Shown: positions 62,787 to 64,000 of the stretch, piece after piece
Position numbering within the stretch: the stretch's first letter is position 1
Layout: each line of letters opens with the position of its first letter
Source: Flavobacteriaceae bacterium MAR_2010_188
GTDB taxonomy: Bacteria > Bacteroidota > Bacteroidia > Flavobacteriales > Flavobacteriaceae
Assembly: GCA_900104375.1 (NCBI GenBank)
Contig: LT629302.1
Location: 3,578,480-3,642,479, forward strand
Reading direction: 5' to 3'
DNA length: 64,000 nucleotides
Notes under the pieces: generated by a model
The model's database searches: none
The model's input: only the letters and a program-made list of their open reading frames with translations
What the model was told of the DNA's origin: nothing
Translations under genes and position numbers: made by a program

Positions 62787-64000
62787 TCAATCGTCCTTTC
62801 TATCTTCTCTTGGTTTTCTGTCACCACGATTATCATCTCGTCTACGATCACCACCGCCACGACTATCGCGTCCACGGTTGTCTCTAGAACCACCACGGCT
62901 ATCACGACTGTCACGACCTCCGCCACGACTGTCACGGTTGTTATCTCTTGGTGGTCTTTCAGTATATCCTTCAGGTTTTGGCAAAACTGCCTTTCTTGAA
63001 ACTTTCTCTTTTCTAGTTCTAGAATCGATACCAAAGTATTTCACCTCAAAAACATCGCCCATGTTTACCACATCACTAACGTTTTCTGTTCTTTCCCAAG
63101 CAAGTTCCGAAACGTGAAGTAATACTTCATTTCCTGGAGCGTCTAAGTATTCAACAACAGCACCAAAATCAAGCATTTTTATTACTTTGACCTTGTAGAT
63201 GTCATTAACTACTGGTTTAAACGTAATCGAATCGATTTTCGCCAATACTTGGTCGATACCTTCTTGATTAGTACCTAAGATTTCAACAATACCTTCTTCC
63301 GTTACCGGATCTTCGTTGATTACGATTGTAGTCTTGGTTACTTTTTGTAATTCTTGAATCACTTTTCCACCTGGTCCAATCAATGCTCCGATAAATTCAT
63401 TTGGAATAGTTACAGTCACCATTTTTGGCGCATGTGCCTTAACATCGGCATTCGGCTTGGCGATTGTCTCAGTTAATTTCTTCAAGATATGAAGACGACC
63501 ATCTCTTGCTTGCTTAAGTGCCTTAACCATAATTTCATAGGAAAGTCCTTTGATCTTAATGTCCATTTGGCAAGCAGTGATACCATCTTCGGTACCAGTT
63601 ACTTTAAAGTCCATATCTCCTAAGTGATCTTCGTCACCAAGAATATCAGAAAGAACCGCGTATTTTCCGGTTTTTGCATCAGAAATCAATCCCATTGCAA
63701 TACCAGAAACTGGTTTTTTAAGTTGAACACCAGCATCCATCAAAGCCATAGTTCCTGAACAAACAGTTGCCATCGAAGATGAACCGTTACTTTCTAAAAC
63801 TTCACTTACAACTCTTACAGTATAAGGACAGTCCGCTGGAATTTGATTTTTTAAAGCTCTTTGAGCTAAGTTACCATGTCCAATCTCTCTTCTAGAAGTT
63901 CCTCTAATCGGTCTCGCTTCACCTGTAGAAAAAGGAGGGAAGTTATAATGAAGATAAAAAGTTTCTTCACCTTCAAACGATGGCATATCAATTTGGTTTG
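62787..64000 (-). CDS. pnp: Polyribonucleotide nucleotidyltransferase (PNPase), C-terminal part
   Basis: About 404 C-terminal codons; the N-terminal RNase PH domain lies beyond the right edge. Present are the second RNase PH-like domain ([44 protein letters not shown] ... SGIAMGLI ... [32 protein letters not shown]), a KH domain ([22 protein letters not shown]), an S1 domain ([20 protein letters not shown]-type ... [15 protein letters not shown]), and a tail of about 55 residues rich in Arg, Asp, Gly and Ser repeats. PNPase degrades RNA phosphorolytically in the degradosome. A broken second copy of its tail lies at 59271-59447. Confidence 0.96.
   Translation of the reverse strand, partial: NQIDMPSFEGEETFYLHYNFPPFSTGEARPIRGTSRREIGHGNLAQRALKNQIPADCPYTVRVVSEVLESNGSSSMATVCSGTMALMDAGVQLKKPVSGIAMGLISDAKTGKYAVLSDILGDEDHLGDMDFKVTGTEDGITACQMDIKIKGLSYEIMVKALKQARDGRLHILKKLTETIAKPNADVKAHAPKMVTVTIPNEFIGALIGPGGKVIQELQKVTKTTIVINEDPVTEEGIVEILGTNQEGIDQVLAKIDSITFKPVVNDIYKVKVIKMLDFGAVVEYLDAPGNEVLLHVSELAWERTENVSDVVNMGDVFEVKYFGIDSRTRKEKVSRKAVLPKPEGYTERPPRDNNRDSRGGGRDSRDSRGGSRDNRGRDSRGGGDRRRDDNRGDRKPREDRKDD

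Noticed and set aside
62760-63117. Open frames on the plus strand opposite the pnp tail (Thr/Val- or Ser/Arg/Leu-rich products)
   Set aside because: They are antisense readings of the Arg/Asp/Gly-repeat codons and have low-complexity composition.

Overview
The window comes from a low-GC member of the Bacteroidota, most likely family Flavobacteriaceae. This rests on the flavobacterial gene order around coaX/lptC/ppiD and the division-cell wall cluster, a TamL-type lipoprotein in place of TamA, a primary sigma factor without region 1.1, a degraded type IX secretion (T9SS) cargo gene, a TAnnTTTG promoter, and several families of short intergenic palindromes. No genus can be named from sequence alone.

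Layout. 1-5757 (minus): tamB followed by the 5' part of tamL (outer-membrane assembly). 6000-7470: a blue-light (BLUF) photoreceptor, a small hypothetical gene and a tRNA-Phe locus with an intact copy plus a truncated copy broken by palindromes. 7518-15303 (plus): coaX, a beta-barrel protein, a TPR protein, lptC, a small membrane protein, a CNNM/CBS protein and ppiD. 15375-17596 (minus): HMG-CoA reductase and a GHMP kinase (mevalonate branch). 17747-23150 (plus): dipeptidyl peptidase IV and two POT peptide transporters, a peptide-use module. 23330-32240: a thioredoxin, then the minus-strand run surE, small membrane protein, lpxB, NlpC/P60, comEC, and the divergent tail-specific protease with an OppC-like permease. 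32254-37857 (minus): a large receptor-plug/VWA-like/TPR protein, a GAF protein, engB and an alpha/beta hydrolase.

38073-53766 (plus) is a compact division and peptidoglycan operon: mraZ-rsmH-ftsL-ftsI-murE-mraY-murD-ftsW-murG-murC-ftsQ-ftsA-ftsZ. It is preceded by three 10-bp-spaced TGGTA boxes that look like the MraZ operator and closed by a strong terminator. murF, murB and ddl are absent from the cluster.

53893-55681 is the most unusual stretch. tRNA-Arg(UCG) is followed by three tandem 361-bp units. Each unit consists of the 3' part of the tRNA starting exactly at the anticodon loop, a hairpin, an intact 80-codon GIY-YIG nuclease gene and a 20-bp palindrome, and a last tRNA 3' part closes the array. 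It looks like a very small tRNA-targeting element that restores its target on insertion.

55992-64000: mtfA-like peptidase, rpe, rpoD, a hypothetical gene, and the 3' part of pnp. Between rpoD and pnp lies an accessory island of about 3.5 kb bordered by a frameshifted second copy of the pnp 3' end. It holds a dead T9SS cargo gene, a lipoprotein, a PAS-LuxR regulator and two gene remnants joined head to tail.
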